Positions 1-11,500 of a DNA stretch of 64,000 nucleotides are shown here, one piece after another. Origin of the DNA: Choristoneura fumiferana. Lineage: Eukaryota; Arthropoda; Insecta; Lepidoptera; Tortricidae. The position numbers and the translations under genes were made by a program. The stretch's first letter is position 1. Every line of letters begins with the position of its first letter. Location: positions 43,429,517 through 43,493,516 of the forward strand of contig NC_133472.1 of assembly GCF_025370935.1 (NCBI RefSeq), in the 5' to 3' direction. The notes under the pieces are model-generated. The model saw nothing but the letters and a program-made list of their open reading frames with translations. It was not told the origin of the DNA and ran no database searches.

Positions 1-150
1 AAAGACGTCCACTGCTGGACAAAGGCCCCCCCAAGGCTCTCCACTCAGACCGGTCTTGTGCTTTCCGCATCCACCGCGATCCCGCGATCTTAACACAGGT
101 CGTCGCTCCATCTTGTTGGAGCCTAACCGACAGCTCACCCGGTCCGCGGA
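1..150 (-). mobile_element. RTE-type LINE 3' end fragment
   Basis: Starts inside the sequence GTCCACTGCTGGACAAAGGC, the antisense of the conserved 3' coding end of lepidopteran RTE-clade LINEs. It continues with the CATCCACCGCGATC and CGTCGCTCCATCTTGTTGG blocks typical of that end. It is cut by the window edge, so the (CATCAT)n tail is not visible. Similar ends lie at 13160-13310, 40354-40530 and 63123-63292. Confidence 0.6.
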
Positions 151-540
151 CACCATTCATTTTATTAGTTTTAGTTATATTTAATTTTAATTTTTGTAGA
201 TTTTAGATCTATGCCTATGCCTAGACTACTGACAAAAATGTGGAGACGTTGCTTAGAAATTTCACGTACAACGAAAAAATTAATAGACGTGACATAGCTA
301 CATAAGGTCGCGGGCAAGCAAAGTACCTAATTGTTTATAGTTTATATGTGGAAGTAACGCTGAATCAATAAATCGATGGGTCTTATGTATAAGGCCAAAA
401 GTGATTTTTTCAATTTTGGGTTTTGTCGTTATAGGTATCTATAAACTATATATATTTAGATAGTGGATTAAAAAAACCATTGTTATTTGTTATTTTTCGA
501 GTTATTTAATCTATTCAAAATATATATATTCATTCAAAAT

Positions 541-914
541 TTATATCGTGATCTTCATTGAGGTTGTGTTAAACAACTGTCCAAAATTTCAAGACTCTAA
601 GCCCAGCGGTTGAAATTTCAAGATTTTTTTCCCTATCCCGTGGGAATATCGGAATAAAAAGTAGTCTATGTGTTATTCCAGACGTGCAGATACATATACA
701 TACCAAATTTCATGACTCTAAGCCCAGCGTTCGTTATTTCGAGATTTTATCCCTATCCCATAGGAATAAGGAGATAAAAAGTAGTCTATGTGTTAACCCA
801 GACGTCAAGCTATCTACGTACTAAATTTCATCCAAATTCGTTTAGCCGTTTCAGCGTGAAGGAGTAACAAACACAAACACACACAAAAACTTTCGCATTT
901 ATAATATTAGTAGG
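541..914 (+). repeat. Lepidopteran interspersed repeat ending ATATTAGTAGGAT
   Basis: The block contains CCAAAATTTCAAGACTCTAA, a tandemly echoed AAAAAGTAGTCTATGTGTTA motif, CGTTTCAGCGTGAAGGAGTA and the end CTTTCGCATTTATAATATTA. The same order recurs at 21937-22387 and, reversed, at 3468-3770 and 63326-63535. On the reverse strand it begins TCCTACTAATATTATAAATG; a 5' TC start would fit a non-autonomous Helitron, but that assignment is an inference. Confidence 0.6.
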
Positions 915-1043
915 ATACTAGTAGGATTATTATAATACCGATCATACACCTAAAATATTCTAGAATCAATTTGTGACATCATATATCCCGTAATAAGATA
1001 CTATCCAGCTATATATCCAGTACAGTCACCGCCGGTGACGATC

Positions 1044-1143
1044 NNNNNNNNNNNNNNNNNNNNNNNNNNNNNNNNNNNNNNNNNNNNNNNNNNNNNNNNN
1101 NNNNNNNNNNNNNNNNNNNNNNNNNNNNNNNNNNNNNNNNNNN
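1044..1143. other. Assembly gap of 100 N
   Basis: Exactly 100 undetermined bases, the conventional placeholder for a gap of unknown size. Further Deaf1 exons could be hidden here, since the visible Deaf1 coding part stops at 2820 and continues leftward. Confidence 0.98.
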
Positions 1144-1293
1144 TTAACGCAATGGCATACGTTTCAAAATTCGCTTTTCTTAGATAGGCTTGGCTTAACT
1201 AAAAAAGTGACCTGAAGGTTGATGTCGACGTTTTAGATCGAGATTACAGATTAGAAAAAGTAGTACAGCAGTAGCAGTAGTAGTATAGTAGTA

Positions 1294-1434
1294 GTACAGT
1301 CAACGTCATAAATAAGTGATAAATTCTGTTCATTGTCGCTTTCAGTCGTTACACAATTTCGTATGGCTCTTCAAACATGACGTTAAAGTAACAAGTGTAC
1401 AGAAGTCATCACTTATTTATGACGGTGACTGTAC
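1294..1434. mobile_element. Family D MITE (TA-flanked, CAGTC ends)
   Basis: Terminal inverted repeats of about 26 bp: GTACAGTCAACGTCATAAAT at the left and its near-complement ending GACTGTAC at the right. The ends read TA-CAGTC...GACTG-TA, as expected for a mariner/Tc1-type element with a TA target duplication. A (GTAGTA)n stretch lies directly to the left (1257-1295). Confidence 0.6.
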
Positions 1435-1944
1435 ACTGTGATTAATTCCCACCTGTATACATATTTTTGGCACTTCAAACGTTGCTAACTGTACATCTTT
1501 AAACACTTACATTTTAGGCCACAAGTCTCTAGTAGACATTTACGCATATGTTAAATTCTGACTTTTATATTAGGTACTTAATAAGTTATCTTCCAAATTA
1601 AAAAGTAAAAGTACTTAAAGTAAAAGTAAGTAAGTATAATTGAATTATCTTAAGATATATTTACACGCAAGCAAATAGAATGACAACCAAAGAAAGTTCG
1701 CAGCAACTTTGCATACACTGTTAAATACATAACTATTTCTTTTCGCTTTGCCAGTCTAATGAAAAAAAAGTCTAATAAAGTATTCACAAGATGGTCTAAT
1801 TTGGTCGGCATTTCTAGCAACTTATAAAATGTAAAAAAAGTATGTAGTTAGAACGACATAACTACAATACCTACACATAACATCGACAAGTTTTTTGTTT
1901 CACATGTTCTTTAATATTGTGAAACATTCTTTTTCGCTCATAGT
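1435..1944. other. AT-rich DNA with no recognised feature
   Basis: No open frame, exon-like segment or clear repeat boundary was found here on either strand. Short direct echoes such as AAGTAAAAGTACTTAAAGTA near 1605 are low-complexity sequence. This is presumed Deaf1 intron. Confidence 0.5.
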
Positions 1945-2165
1945 TTCTGCAGCGCATGCGAAAAAAGTTCAACATCTCAAAAACGGCTAAACCGATTTTG
2001 ATGAATCATGTCTAAGAACCATCGCTATTAAACCTGATTCCAAATAAACAAACCGAATTCCACCCGTTTAAGAGCTACCGTGCCACAGACATACAGACAC
2101 ACATAGCGGTCAAACTTATAACGCCCTCTTTTTGCGTTTTTACACCTTGAGTAACTTTACTTAAC
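1945..2165 (+). repeat. Interspersed repeat with ACATAGCGGTCAAACTTATA
   Basis: Contains CTCAAAAACGGCTAAACCGA, a CCCGTTTAAGAGCTAC block, CAGACATACAGACACACATA and the end AACGCCCTCTTTTTGCG. Two other copies lie at 48053-48267 (nearly full) and 33205-33385 (5' part). No coding capacity is visible. Confidence 0.6.
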
Positions 2166-2213
2166 GAAAAATTTTAGTGATAAAGATAAAGACTATATAT
2201 GTTTTCATTTCAT

Positions 2214-2290
2214 TTCATCCCAGCCTATATACGTCCCACTGCTGGGCACAGGCCTCCTCTCAGAACATGAGCTTGGGCCATAGTTCAGGA
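2214..2290 (-). mobile_element. SINE-1 tail fragment
   Basis: Antisense tail: CATCCCAGCCTATATACGTC followed by CCACTGCTGGGCACAGGCCT and CTCTCAGAAC. It matches the 3' end of the complete SINE-1 copies at 26824-27139 and 62671-62983. The tRNA-like head is absent, so this is 5'-truncated. Confidence 0.7.
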
Positions 2291-2819
2291 ATAATGTAGC
2301 ATACTAATGGTAAACGAATTGTTGAAATCGGTCCTTTTTTTGAGTTATCTTAACAAACTTCCCAAAATATAAGAACAATGTAAAAAAAAATCGCATCTGC
2401 TCAAATGACACATTGATCATGAAGTTATATAAATGAACAAACATTCGCATTAGCTGAAGAAAGCAAGTTAAATTTATAAACTTCAGACAAAAATTACTTA
2501 ATTAAAAATTGAGCAATAATTTACAATCAGTACTTAGTTGTAGAAAAATAAATACAAGCCGACTGTACTTTTTGTTGACTTTTCTTGCATTGTCATCCAA
2601 ATTCCAAACTACCTACATATATTTGCCAAATTTCAAGTACAACTTAGGACCTTTTTCACCACTCTTAAATATTGTGTGACAGATAAAAATTTTAGCAATG
2701 ACTGATCTATGATGCCACTCTTGTTTGTTTTGTCGAAATAAATAGAGACAGCATGAGATGCACAGCCATTTCACCAATAAAATGGTTTCTTTTCTTGCTA
2801 TTATTAAACATGTTCTCAC
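2291..2819. other. Deaf1 intron sequence, nothing recognised
   Basis: AT-rich sequence downstream, in the Deaf1 direction, of the donor at 2819-2818. No exon with plausible splice sites or MYND-type Cys pairs was seen on the minus strand. Confidence 0.4.
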
Positions 2820-3062
2820 CAGCTATAGGATCCGAGCTTGTATCCGGGGCCTCCAGTAGGTGATAGTCAGCGTTGCTCTCCAAACCCTCTGCTATGGACT
2901 GCCAAGCCTCCTTGGAGTGGCTGTTGTTGCTGGTCTGGTGGATATTGTCCATATCGCTGTCTCCGAGACTGCTGTCCCGCTTCACCTTGGGCTTTCGTTC
3001 CTCCCCGTCCTGGTTCCTTCTCCTTCGTTTGTATGGTGTGAAGAGACGGACTGGACCCATTG
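2820..3062 (-). CDS. Deaf1: Deaf1 exon 2 (post-SAND basic region)
   Basis: Acceptor CTTCCAG at 3069-3063, donor GGTGAG with GT at 2819-2818. It begins with two bases completing an Ala codon and ends one base into a Gly codon. It encodes GPVRLFTPYKRRRRNQ, diagnostic of DEAF1 just after the SAND domain, then a Ser/Asp/Asn-rich segment. Confidence 0.88.
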
Positions 3063-6000
3063 CTGGAAGAGAGAGATAGATTTAGTAGATATGAGGAGAC
3101 TATTTTGTCGACTAACCAACTGATCAGTGGACCATATAGTTGGAACCGAGGAAAATTGGTTTTGGTTAAGTTTGGGTGCAATTTTTGAATCCAACTAAAT
3201 ATTAAACTTATTGGCCGGCACACTGCTGAGCCAGCGCCTGTCCTTCAATGCATCACATGGCTTCTTCATTTATGTGTCCGATTTGTTTGTTTTTTATGTT
3301 TTTCTTCATTACCGTAAGTACCTTGTTTCATTCATATCTTTTAAGTGCTGTATTGTTCGTTTTATTATTCTTTGATTACTAAGCCATGTCTTTGTTTTGA
3401 AGAATAAAGATTTATCTATCAATCAATTGTGGTTTCGTTTCGGTCCGCTAGATGCGCCACTCTTCATAATCCTACTAATCCTTCTCTATTTAATATTATA
3501 AATTAAATGTGAAAGTTTGTGAGTATGTTTGTTACTTCTTCACGCTGAAATGACTGGGTGGATAAGGATGAAATTTGGCAAAAAGTTAGTTTATAACACT
3601 GGTTTATAACCTGGATTAAAACAGGATACTTTTATCTCGATACTCCTAATCTTGAAATTTCATCCGCTGGGTTAGAGTTGAAATTTTGGAAGCGGTTAAC
3701 ACAACCTCAATGAAGACCATGATAAAAATTTTGGGAATTCCCAGGGAAATTTTGTATAATCCCGGAAATTCAATAGTAACTCCCAGATCAGTAAACTCTA
3801 GTCATTCATAACTATTTCTTAGATTTAAGATCTTTTAAAAGTGCTACTTGGTATGATTTAAATAAAAGACCAAAAAGGTCACACATTTTGGTGCAGACAG
3901 GCAGATAAGCAGACAAAAGAATATATTCATGTATTTTGGCTTGGGTACCAATGCAGGTTAAAATATGAATATATACATGCCAAACATTTTTTATTTAAAT
4001 CTAAGATTGTGAGTGTCGACTTTTGACATAGTAAAAATTCCACTTGAAGAGAGAATTTTTGATAATTCAAAAGCCATATATGTTATTTTTGGGCGCCGTG
4101 GTGGCCGAGTGGTTTGACCTATGGCCTCTCAAGCAGAGGATCGTGGGTTCAAACCCTGGCTCGCACCTCAGAGTTTTTCGAAATTCATGTGCGGAATTAC
4201 ATTTTAAATTTACCACAAGCTTCACGGTGAAGGAAAACATCGTAAGGAAACCTGCACAACAAACCTGCGAAGCAATTCAACATTGTGTGTGAAGGTCCCA
4301 ATCCGCACTGGGCCCGCGTGGGAATACTGCCCAAGCCCTCTCATTCCGAGAGGAGGCCTGTGCCCTGCAGTGGCACGCATATAGGCTGGGATGATGATGA
4401 TATTTTATTTGTGTTTTAGTCTTGTGGCAATGCAGATTTTTAACGGATTTTTTTTACTTATTAATCCCTGATGCAGTTTGCAATGTGACTCATTTAAAAC
4501 AATAATTGATTCGTTAGATTCTGAGTTTTCCCGATAGAAATACATTATGCACTTCTACTGTACAGTCAAGTGCAAAGATGTCGAAACGGCCAAAGTTACA
4601 AAAATAGGTGTACGCAACCTTAATGTCATGTGCATAAAGTCGTGTATGCATATTTTTGTAACTTGACTGTATAGGTTGTTATTTACGATGACGCATGCCA
4701 TGATTCTAAATTCTAATTACAATGTCATTAATGTCTAATTTTGAGGTACAGGATGGATGGCAATGCAAGTACAATCAATAAAATGTAGTCAGAAAAAATA
4801 GTATTTTATGCAACTGTATCGTAATAGGGGTCCTTAAAACACAGTGTGTGTTTATGAAACACAACACTATGCAGATACTTTTCATTCAATTTAATGTATT
4901 CAGATAAAAACACAAATATATTTTCAACCAACTTCAAAAAAAGGTTTAGTTTATCAATTAGGTTGTATTTTTTTTATTTTAAAGATGATACTCAAGTGGC
5001 CCTTTTCTTCTGATTCTGACTAGTATATAATATAATTATGCTAGAATTAGTGGGTTGTTATTTGAGCATTTATTTTATTTGATTTAAGTTTAGGTTGTAA
5101 TAAGACTGCAGACCTCCTTCATTTTCTTCTGGAATGTGATCAGAATAAGGATACCAGAAACAGGTATCTGGATGGTATGGATCTGTTGAATGGAGGTGTA
5201 AATGTGATTCTGAGTCATCCACTTTCGGAAGAAGCGATGCGGATTTACAAGTTCATCAGACGGGCCTTTGCATCCAGAGACTAGGTTTCAGCACAAGAGA
5301 GTGTAACATGTATCTGAGGCCCCCAATGAGGCTGGCATAGTCACTTCTAGTGTACTGAAGCCTCGTTAAAATATAAGATAAAAAAAAAAAAAATGTGGGT
5401 TCATTTCTTTGACATGTAGAAATTGTTTTAGTTTCCAGGTTATCTAGTAGAAGTACATAAAAGATGTCTAAAAAATTATCTAACCATGAAAATTGAGGCA
5501 GTTGACACACTTGTGTCATTAGAAGGCCAGCAATTTGGCAACCGGATTGCCCAGTGGATAGCTCAGAGAACGTCACTTGTTTTAGTAGTAGTTCTTTTTT
5601 TATCTATATAAATAAAAGTGAATCGTAAAATGTGTTGCTAGCGCAAAACTCGGGAACGCCTCCGATTTTAATTTATATCAGAATATGGAAGATATTTATA
5701 TAGAATATAAATATTTGCTAAGGCATCCAGCAGTAAATTTGACTATAGCACTAGTACATAAACTAAAAAATATATACAAGCAAAATCAATGTATAGAAAA
5801 GTATATATTCTATTATATTATTATATTCTGTACTAGTAGAATAAAGAGCTGGAAGAAGCCGCGCAAGATCGAGCCAAATGGAAAACTCTTCTACGAGCCC
5901 TATGTCCCTAGTGAGGGATAACAGGATCACATCATCATCATCATCATCTGTACTAGCTTTGGCCCATGGCTTCGCCCGCATGGAATTCCGTTATATCGCG

Positions 6001-7620
6001 CTGTTCCCTCGGGAACTGTGCATTTTCCGGGATAAAATGTAGCCTATGTCACTCTCGGGCCCATAAACTATCTCTATGCCAAAAATCACATCAATCCGTA
6101 GCTCCGTTTAGACATGATACGGACAAACACACTAACACAAAACACACCATGAATGTTGAGTGCAATTGTAATTGTATTGTAGACACTGTAATTGTTTCCA
6201 TTTATGTATGTTAATTTCCTCTGTGTTGTTTACAATATGTAATTGTACCGAATCAAATAAATAAATAAATACACACTTTCGTATTTATAATAATAGTATG
6301 GATTATTTTAAGTATGATGTCGAAATAAAACTATGTCTTTATCTGTCTATGTCATTAAAGTTAGATTAAACTTGCTTGTCTGTTATTGGACAATTTATGT
6401 CCAATAAAATAATATTTTTACTTAAATATGCTTGCCAGATCGGAGGTCTATGGGAGAGGCCTATGTCCAACAGTGTATTTTAAGCCCCATTTAGACTACG
6501 CAACAACTTGTATGCAAATTTCACTACATCAGAGACAGGTATTTTGATGGTATGGGCTTTTTCAATGGAGGCGTAAATGTAATTCTAAGTCAACCACTTT
6601 CAGAAGAAGCGATGCTGATTTACAGATTCATTGGACAGGCCTTTGCATCCAGAGACGTGGTTTAAGTGCAAGGGAGAGTGTAATATCTGTAGTGTGGTTT
6701 ATATATCTGAGGTTTCCTATGAGGCTGACATAGTCACATTTGGTGCGCTAAAGCCTCGTTAAAATATCAGATAAAAAAGTTTCACTTCATTGCGGTATTT
6801 GTTTGATCAACCAAATTCATTGTCCCTCAACAGTCTGCAACGTAATGTACCTTGCATGCAAGTTATAGTTAAGTTGTAGCTGTGTCCCAGTTACATGAAA
6901 TAAATTATATTATTATTATGGCATGGTTTAAATGGGGGCTTTATCCTTACCAGACTGGTCATCACAGCAGGCTCCGCAAGTACAACTGGTAGCATGTGGG
7001 GTCAGCACTCCCTCATCAATGAGAGCTTGAATACTCCTGCCACCGAACCTTATTGACCGCTTCCAGTCCTTACTAGAAGCTCTACCACACAGAGCCTCGA
7101 ATTCACTAGGCGTGTACCACTCAAGTCCGTATTTGATGCATCTGCCGCGGCCGCCAGAGCCAAACCTTTGCTTGTGGAGCTCAGCAGACGTGTTCTTGCA
7201 CCTGACAGGGAGTATTGGCATGTTGGCTGTCTCAGCCCACGAGCGCGTGCTGTTCCGCGCGCTGCCTTGGCTCTGCTCCTCATGCCTGGGCGACGGGGGG
7301 TTTTGTATCACAATATGTGTAGCTTTGATATCTTCCGTCACTGGCCCGCCTGATATGAAACCGTTGTCCACGCACAACATCGGCTTGAAATGCGGCAATT
7401 GGTCCGACGTGATGACATTGAAGGTCGTTCCGGTGATCAGAGTCCCAACAGGCAGCGAAACAGGCACAGTGACCACTCCGTTGGAGTCCGTGAGCCGAGA
7501 GGACTTCAAGGCGCCATCGCGCTCGGCTTCGCGATCGCTCGCCGCCGCTAACGGATCGGCATCGCTAACTTCGGTAATGTCCGGCATAACGACGTCTACC
7601 GAACCTCTGTTCTCCGCCAT
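2820..7620 (-). CDS. Deaf1: Deaf1 transcription factor, SAND domain (5' part of gene)
   Basis: Two exons are visible on the minus strand: 7620-6951 (223 codons plus one base) and 3062-2820 (243 bases). The donor after CAGTCTG is GTAAGG and the acceptor is CTTCCAG; joining gives an in-frame DDQS-AMGPVRLF, which parallels the human DEAF1 order of CCDD followed by GPVRLF and PYKRRK. Residues about 134-223 form a SAND domain, with RCKN, the FGSGGRGRCI stretch, the KDWKR DNA-contact motif at 184-188 and a CxCxxCC end. The second exon carries a KRRRR nuclear-localisation-like run and an acidic, Ser-rich stretch. Known family role: nuclear DNA-binding regulator of TTCG-containing sites (Drosophila Deformed and immune genes). 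The MYND zinc finger expected at the C-terminus is not in the visible sequence. The start at 7620 (MAEN) is chosen over 7677 because the extra 19 residues look like 5' UTR; this choice is moderately certain. Confidence 0.92.
3468..3770 (-). repeat. ATATTAGTAGGAT-type repeat, reverse copy
   Basis: Starts ATCCTACTAATCC and contains GTGAAAGTTTGTGAGTATGT, TTACTTCTTCACGCTGAAAT, GATGAAATTTGGCAAAAAGT and CTCAATGAAGACCATGATAA. This is the reverse of the block at 541-914 and 21937-22387. It lies in the intron between the two visible Deaf1 exons. Confidence 0.6.
4093..4401 (+). mobile_element. SINE-1 (tRNA-headed SINE with RTE tail)
   Basis: The head GCCGTGGTGGCCGAGTGG contains an A-box-like TGGCCGAGTGG, and GTGGGTTCAAACCC is a good B box; together these form a pol III promoter. 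The body contains TGCGGAATTACATT and GGTGAAGGAAAACATCGTAA. The tail ends GGCTGGGATGATGATGAT, shared with RTE LINEs, which presumably supply its reverse transcriptase. Full length, about 309 bp. Target duplication is not clear for this copy. Confidence 0.85.
4562..4672. mobile_element. Family D MITE
   Basis: Left end TACAGTCAAGTGCAAAGATG and right end TTGTAACTTGACTGTATA are inverted repeats. The centre carries TTAATGTCATGTGCATAAAG, as in the better preserved copies at 35363-35503 and 38517-38786. TA flanks agree with a mariner-like element. Confidence 0.7.
5103..5395 (+). mobile_element. Non-LTR retrotransposon 3' fragment with poly(A)
   Basis: Frame 5113-5283 translates to a C-terminal piece with HFLLECD (the Cys/His motif behind the RT/RNase H region of Jockey/R1-like LINEs), then NGGVNVILSHPLSEEAM and a stop after FASRD. 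The 3' UTR ends AAGCCTCGTTAAAATATAAG plus a run of A (5379-5392). It is 5'-truncated and dead. A sister fragment lies at 6515-6778. Confidence 0.65.
5945..6304 (+). repeat. TTCGCCCGC...TATTTATAAT repeat, interrupted by insertion
   Basis: The left part (5950-6145) has CCATGGCTTCGCCCGC, TTTTCCGGGATAAAATGTAG and CACATCAATCCGTAGCTCCG. The right end ACACACTTTCGTATTTATAA resumes at about 6271. Between them a foreign block of about 125 bp ends in (AAAT)n, so a retroposed sequence appears to have landed inside the repeat. Confidence 0.5.
6515..6778 (+). mobile_element. Non-LTR retrotransposon 3' fragment, second copy
   Basis: Encodes NGGVNVILSQPLSEEAM and the FASRD block, close to the fragment at 5103-5395. 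The same 3' end (AAGCCTCGTTAAAATATCAG) is followed by a short A run. It is 5'-truncated and lies in the Deaf1 intron about 170 bp from the SAND exon donor. Confidence 0.65.
6951..7620 (-). CDS. Deaf1: Deaf1 exon 1 (start codon and SAND domain)
   Basis: ATG at 7620-7618; the donor GTAAGG begins at 6950. GC-rich against AT-rich surroundings. Residues 1-133 are a variable N-terminus with an LPVGTLITGTTFNVI segment, and about 134-223 are the SAND fold with KDWKR. One exon carries the entire SAND domain. Confidence 0.9.
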
Positions 7621-8515
7621 CGCCGAACGCCCACCCCGATATACCCCGACCGTATTCCTCGAATCACATCCACGCACAACCGTTTCGTACGCACATCAAA
7701 TGATAAATGAACTTCGCTCAGCCACAGTCCGCCATAATCGAATCGAAATACGAAAACATTTCACACAGTTCACACACGTACCAGCCGAGGTTATGGCGGC
7801 AAATTCGAATTTATTCCGAAATTGCTTCAGACACTGATGAACTACCTATTATTGCTACAAAGGGGCATATTATGCGTAATTTTTATAATTACTCAATGGA
7901 AATAGTAATTTGCGTAAATAAAATCGATAAATATTTTAGACAACATTTCACCCGTTCATAGACGTCAAACTTTTTATAATTCCTTCTTAACAATTTACTA
8001 GCTATGAAATTGTTTACCTGTTTACTATTTATTTCTACATATTTTAAGAAGTGAAGTTTCAATGTTAATTTATATTACATTTTTGATTTCGATCATTTAT
8101 AAACACGATTAATGAATATGTGAACGCAACTTAAATTTTACCATTATTGATTTTTGAACGCCATGTTCTTACGCAATATTACTCGGCTAAATTCAGAAGG
8201 ATTTCATGATCGAGCAACATGCTACGACGTTCTATACCTTTGAACCGTCCGGACAAAATGCGATAGCTTTGTGTAGTTCCCGTTTACGACACGATCTGCA
8301 TCTGCCAAACAAGATAAAAATAAAGGAGGGAAATATCAAAACTATTATGAATATTAGTGGCATATTCGCTAATTCTACAATTACATTACATACCAAGTAA
8401 ACAAATTAAAGAAATTTGTAGTGCAAGAAAATGTGAATGTTTTGTATAAAACGCCGGATAGGTAGTCAAGTGTCGATAGTAGGTGAATTGAGAAGTAAAT
8501 AAATAAATTGTGAAG
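7621..8515. promoter_or_regulatory. Bidirectional intergenic region, Deaf1 / CUE-domain gene
   Basis: The 895 bases between two divergent start codons must hold both promoters and 5' UTRs. A TATAAAA at 8445-8451 lies about 65 bp before the plus-strand ATG and could serve that gene. No comparably clear TATA was noted for Deaf1. Elements beyond that cannot be assigned from sequence alone. The stretch has no visible transposon, unlike most non-coding DNA in the window. Confidence 0.5.
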
Positions 8516-8593
8516 ATGGAAGAATTGCGGTCTAAACACAAGTCCCTACACAATGCAGCGCACCACATCGCCCTGGAATGCATTAATTCTCAG
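8516..8593 (+). CDS. CUE-domain gene exon 1
   Basis: ATG GAA GAA at 8516 opens 26 codons (MEELRSKHKSLHNAAHHIA...) ending CAG, followed by donor GTATCT. Phase 0 matches exon 2. It starts about 65 bp after a TATAAAA. Short, so less certain than the later exons. Confidence 0.6.
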
Positions 8594-11500
8594 GTATCTT
8601 ACTGAAACATAGTGATCTATTTGTAAGTCTTAAATGGTTACATTATAGCAAGATTTCGCTACCACCTGCTACTGTAATAGCAATTTTTCCCTTGTTTAAT
8701 TAATTTATGGTTCACCTTAAGTCATTTTGAAAAAGCCTAGTTTCCTCCAACATTGCCCATTAGATAGGATAGAGCATGCATGTAAATATACAAATGTCTG
8801 CCACTTCTGAAAATATGCCTAGAACCTGGAGATCGGTAGTTAGGACACTAACTACTTACTTAGTTATATTACTGTAGTATTCCAACTTTTGTATACCTAC
8901 TTAGGCAAGGATTTGATAAATAAAAAAATAAAAATTTTTTTTTCAATTTTATTTTAAAATTAGGAGCAAAGAGTATAAGTACCTATAGAGAAAGACATGA
9001 GAAGTGTTTATACCTGCTGATCTGGCAATGTTGCAATTTTGATAGTTTTTGTCAATTATCCTATAAAAAAATATTATAAAGGCTCAGGCCTGAAATATTT
9101 CTAAAATGTATGTCTGCAAAAATGTCTGCTTTTCAGAATGTCAAACCACTTTTGCATAATGTCAGCTTTTCAAAATATCAGCTATATAAAATTGCCTGTC
9201 TCCAAGACTGACAGTTTTGTATAATTTTATTTTAGATAACCTAAATCCGCCAGAAAGTTTTAAAGCTATTTGTCTTAAAATTGTTCAAATTAAAAATCGG
9301 TACAGTTTAGTGAAAGAGTAACAGACAGACAGACTGAGTTAATTTCGCATTTATAGCATTGATTTTTGCAATATAAATTAAATTTTGTTTTTTCACAACA
9401 CAAGGGAAACAATAACATATAGCCTAAAAAAGTGATCATAACGGTAAAGCAGAAATTATGGTAATGCTTATATTATAGGAATGTAAATATTATGAATAGA
9501 CGACTTCCTGAGGCATTTTAAATATCAACAATTTGAGAAAGCTGACTAAATAGAAGTGCTAAACATTGTGAAAACGCAGACGTTTTGAGAATTGTACAAT
9601 TTACGAAAACAGACATTTCAGGCCTGAGCCAATTAAAAATGTGGTATGTTAGAACTATTCATAATATATAAAGTTAATGTGTTTACTGCAATAATTATTT
9701 GTGATAGGATAGACTTTTATTTTCTTTAAAAACCTTTGATAAACATTTGTTTTGTTGATAAAGAATATAAAAGTCTATTACGAATATAAAAGTCTATTGC
9801 AGTAGACACATTAACTTTATATATTATGAATAGTTCTAACATACCACATTTTTAATTTTCATTCAATTTTTATGGAATAATTGACAAAAACTATCAAAAT
9901 TGCAACATTGCCAGCTCAGCAGGTATAAACACTTAAGAATATTGTCTTTTCTATCTATCTCTTTCTAACATATGTTGATAATAACATTTTCTTGCTTTGC
10001 CAATATAACTAAATCCAAAATCTATTTTAGATCATAGGTTTTTTTTTATTTTCAATATTATGTGTAAGATTATTACTTATTAGTGATTGACTTGTCACTA
10101 TCATAGACTTGAAATATTAATGAAATAAGTAATATATTTTTTTATATAAATAACTTTTAAAATCTCTTATTATTTGTGCATGTTTAGTAAAATACAGAGT
10201 GTACATTTTAGGACCATTTATTGTCACAAGTCCTATACTTCGTTTTTATTAGCATATGACATAAGACAAGTTCACTTACCTTCTTTCCAATTCTAAAAAA
10301 AATGAAGTATATATTGCTTACTTTATAAAACGTGTATCCATTTAAAGAATAACTGCCTAATGTCTGTGGCATAAAACATTTTCAATATTTTTTTTTTAAA
10401 TGTGTTAAAATAATTTCCAAGACTCAGTTCTCATTTTGGTTTGAAGCACTGTTTGAGGTTAAAATGGGCCTTAGAAATTAATCATCTTGTTGTTTACAGA
10501 TACTGAATTAGCATTGAACTTAATTATGAAGAACAGATTGTATACAACTATTCACCATAATGGAGCGCAGCTGACGGACAAAGTATACAATTATTAGTAT
10601 ATTGGGTTGATATAATGTATTTGCTCAATAATTATGTAAAAGGGAAACAGTTTCTGTTAAGGGATCTATGCCAGTGTTTTTTAACCTTTTTCATGACACA
10701 ACCCCTGTAGTTTGAAGAAATATTTCGCGACCCCCCCTACCTGTTGTTTTTTTTCATGTATTTTATTTTGTGCCAAATATTATTACTTAGTTAACATTTT
10801 GTTAATAAATTTTTAAACTTATTGTTTTTTTTACTGAAGTAGTTTTCGCAGCAACTTATAGGGACTTCGCAACCCCCCTAAAGAGGCTTTGCGACCCACG
10901 GGTTGAAAACCACTAATCAATGCTACGCAGGATTTATCTGAATGTTAAATTCAATTGATTCAAGTTGTGTTACTGTTTTTAAAACAAAATAATTTATTGT
11001 TTATGAGTCCAGCTGTCATTTGGACTATGTAATGTGAAGGGTAGCCTTTAATCCTGAGATGGCAGCTAAATATTATTATCACACACACACCTGTACTTAT
11101 AACCAGAGCCCTTATGTTTGGTGCCAATGACATCAGTGATGTCACGCTGCATATAGGATTATTCCAATTAGTGTTTCGTCATAATTAATAAATTGTCAAC
11201 CTGTCAAATAATCAGTAAGTACAGGTCGTCTTAATTTTCGGAAATTCCCACGGGAATTTGGCAACTGCTGTATCTAATGACTTACGCGTGCGTAGCCGCG
11301 GGTAAACACTTGTATGTAAATAATACTTCACTAAGTCACACTAAGTGTAGATACATGTCAATATACATACCTATATATGTATAATATGTATGCACTTCAT
11401 ATAGCTTCGCACGCGTAAGTCATTTATTATATAGGTAGCAGTTGAATTGAAATTCCGGGATTTTGCAAAACAGCAGTGATTGCACTGTTGTGTTTCGGTG

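Noticed and set aside
4044..4292. 82-codon open frame with VVAEWFDLWPLKQRIVGSNP
   Set aside because: Translation of the SINE-1 tRNA-like head; a typical repeat-derived false protein.
7112..7837. 241-codon plus-strand open frame
   Set aside because: Antisense shadow of the Deaf1 SAND exon; the minus strand has the conserved domain and splice sites.
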